Shown here: positions 62,782-64,000 of the stretch, one piece after another
Layout of the letters: every line of letters starts with the position of its first letter
How positions within the stretch are numbered: position 1 is the stretch's first letter
The notes under the pieces: model-generated
What the model was told of the DNA's origin: nothing
The model's database searches: none
Seen by the model: the letters and a program-made list of their open reading frames with translations, nothing else
Origin: Paenibacillus sophorae
Lineage (GTDB): Bacteria > Bacillota > Bacilli > Paenibacillales > Paenibacillaceae
Assembly (NCBI RefSeq): GCF_018966525.1
Contig: NZ_CP076607.1
Span: 3,968,001 to 4,032,000 of the forward strand
Direction of reading: 5' to 3'
Length of the DNA: 64,000 nt
Position numbers and translations under genes: made by a program

Positions 62782-63576
62782 CTATACGGCGACAGGCGCT
62801 TTGATTCCCGGATGGTAGCGGTACCCTTCAAACTCAAAATCATCGAAGGTATAGTCGAAGATGCTATCCGGTTTTCGGCGGATGACAAGCTTCGGCAGCT
62901 CGTAAGGCTCTCTCGAGAGCTGAGTTGCCACCTGCTCCAGATGATTTGTATAAATGTGCACATCACCGCCGGACCATATAAACTCTCCCGGCTCAAGCCC
63001 TGTCTGCTGGGCAACCATATGCGTCAACAGGGCGTAGCTGGCAATATTGAACGGCAGCCCGAGAAATGTATCCACCGACCGCATCGTCAGCATGCAGGAC
63101 AGTTTGCCGTCCGCTACATAGAACTGAAAGACGAAGTGGCAGGGCGGCAGCTTCATTTGGTCAATCTCGCCCACATTCCAGGCGCTTACAATATGCCTGC
63201 GTGAATCCGGGTTATTCTTAATCGAATCAATCACGTTCGAAATCTGGTCGATATGGCGTCCATCCGCGCTTTCCCATGCGCGCCACTGCGAGCCGTATAC
63301 CGGTCCCAGTTCTCCGTTCTCATCCGCCCATTCGTCCCATATGGTGACGCCATTCTCTTTCAAATAAGCGATATTCGTTTCGCCTTTCAGAAACCAGAGA
63401 AGCTCGTGAACCACCGATTTCAGATGAATCCGTTTGGTTGTCATCAGCGGAAACCCTTCCGCTAGATCGAAGCGCAACTGGCGGCCGAATACGGATAAAG
63501 TACCCGTTCCCGTACGGTCGCTTTTGTGTGCGCCATGATCCAATATATCCTGCAGCAGATCTAAATATTTACGCAA
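62782..63576 (-). CDS. thyA: Thymidylate synthase
   Basis: 264 residues from TTG 63576, exactly the ThyA length; the frame to 63642 gives 22 non-family residues. [19 protein letters not shown], catalytic Cys in [37 protein letters not shown] and [10 protein letters not shown]. Converts dUMP to dTMP using methylene-THF. First gene of thyA-folA. The start choice rests on GGAGG 12 nt upstream. Confidence 0.95.
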   Translation of the reverse strand: MRKYLDLLQDILDHGAHKSDRTGTGTLSVFGRQLRFDLAEGFPLMTTKRIHLKSVVHELLWFLKGETNIAYLKENGVTIWDEWADENGELGPVYGSQWRAWESADGRHIDQISNVIDSIKNNPDSRRHIVSAWNVGEIDQMKLPPCHFVFQFYVADGKLSCMLTMRSVDTFLGLPFNIASYALLTHMVAQQTGLEPGEFIWSGGDVHIYTNHLEQVATQLSREPYELPKLVIRRKPDSIFDYTFDDFEFEGYRYHPGIKAPVAV

Positions 63577-63779
63577 GCCCTCAACGCTCCTCCATTCATA
63601 TTCTCTTCTAATTCTACCATGACTTACGTCCCCATGTAACATACCAAACTATAGAAAAGGAGAGCATCCGCAGTGCTTAAGCAATAACAGCTTCTCCATC
63701 TTTCCAAACCGGCAACCGTTTCTGGCAGAACGATAAGGCCATGCCATTAGTGCAAAGCTAATACATTCTCATATTTTGA

Positions 63780-63815
63780 AAAAGGGCGAAAACGCTTATG
63801 CGTCTTCGCCCTTTT
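63780..63815 (-). terminator. Terminator of lpdA
   Basis: AAAAGGGCGAA (63780-63790) and TTCGCCCTTTT (63805-63815) around a 14-nt loop. Confidence 0.85.
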
Positions 63816-63853
63816 CTGTCAGCTTTGCCTATGCAAGCTTCTGGTTCGTATAA

Positions 63854-64000
63854 TTAGCGGGTCAGCACATGAATCGGATGGCCTTCGACCAGTTCTGCCG
63901 CTTCCATTACGACTTCGCCCAGTGTCGGATGGCCGTGAATGGTCAGCGAGATATCTTCAAGCGTAGCACCCATTTCGATAGCCAGACCAAGCTCGGCGAT
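63854..64000 (-). CDS. lpdA: Dihydrolipoyl dehydrogenase, C-terminal end (partial)
   Basis: The last 48 residues only. [22 protein letters not shown] carries the conserved His-Pro-Thr and Glu (HPT..E) of the dimer-interface active site of lipoamide dehydrogenases (E3 of pyruvate/2-oxoglutarate complexes). The gene enters from the right edge; a terminator follows it. Which complex it serves cannot be seen. Confidence 0.88.
   Translation of the reverse strand: MAELGLAIEMGATLEDISLTIHGHPTLGEVVMEAAELVEGHPIHVLTR

Noticed and set aside
63577..63642. 22-residue N-terminal extension of ThyA
   Set aside because: The shorter form has exactly the ThyA length and a ribosome site lies between.
1..64000. 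rRNA or tRNA genes
   Set aside because: None recognised by eye on either strand; a tRNA scan would settle it.

Overview
The window reads as chromosome of a spore-forming, Gram-positive Paenibacillus-like Bacillota. The grounds are strong AGGAGG ribosome sites with ATG, TTG and GTG starts, a T-box leader on proS, a XerS-type recombinase, LiaH/PspA and WalK/PhoR-style signalling families, Pel genes without the outer-membrane PelB/PelC, and glycogen genes arranged as in this group. This is inference from gene content; no rRNA or tRNA gene is visible.

Layout. 1-2.7 kb is AT-rich and decayed: a broken subtilase with its catalytic Asp replaced by Asn, an isochorismatase-fold hydrolase with a possible leader peptide, and small orphan ORFs. 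2.7-12 kb holds accessory genes, each with its own regulator: an SgrR-like regulator divergent from an MFS pump; an HxlR regulator beside a decayed aldo/keto reductase, the block bounded by two AT-rich palindromes; an Rrf2 regulator plus an AbrB-type permease, each preceded by the same TGTGC-N8-GCACA site; and a TetR regulator, a membrane protein and a flavodoxin remnant. 12-20.7 kb is mostly housekeeping: xerS, moeA-mobB, pspA-DUF4178, an LpdD-like protein, pyrK-pyrD, a lipoprotein deacetylase and a LysM-3D-domain protein. 21-24.7 kb carries ppk1 and ppx, convergent and overlapping by 62 bp.

26.5-37.3 kb is the most interesting part, a seven-gene co-directional operon for a Pel-type exopolysaccharide. 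It contains an epimerase fused to PelD (degenerate GGDEF with an RxxD cyclic-di-GMP site), PelE, a deacetylase-type PelA (DUF2194), PelF, PelG fused to a CotH-type kinase, a VTC-domain polyphosphate-polymerase-like protein and a DUF4956 membrane protein. A DUF4832 glycoside-hydrolase-like gene is divergent from it. The combination suggests an envelope machine joining polysaccharide export to protein phosphorylation and/or polyphosphate chemistry.

37.4-47 kb: a polar amino-acid ABC importer, then storage-glucan genes (GH13 amylase, glgB-glgA, and glgC divergent). 47.2-52.6 kb: a tightly coupled operon of ABC ATPase, FG-GAP lipoprotein, response regulator, histidine kinase and double-GNAT protein, with TTGA/ATGA stop-start overlaps. 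52.7-58 kb: an ArsR-type regulator, a HAD phosphatase, a BdbD-like thiol oxidoreductase and topB. 58-64 kb: a 217-bp palindromic MITE-like element, proS under a T-box, orphan gltD, thyA-folA and the 3' end of lpdA. Translated starts were moved inward wherever a ribosome site clearly marked a later codon.
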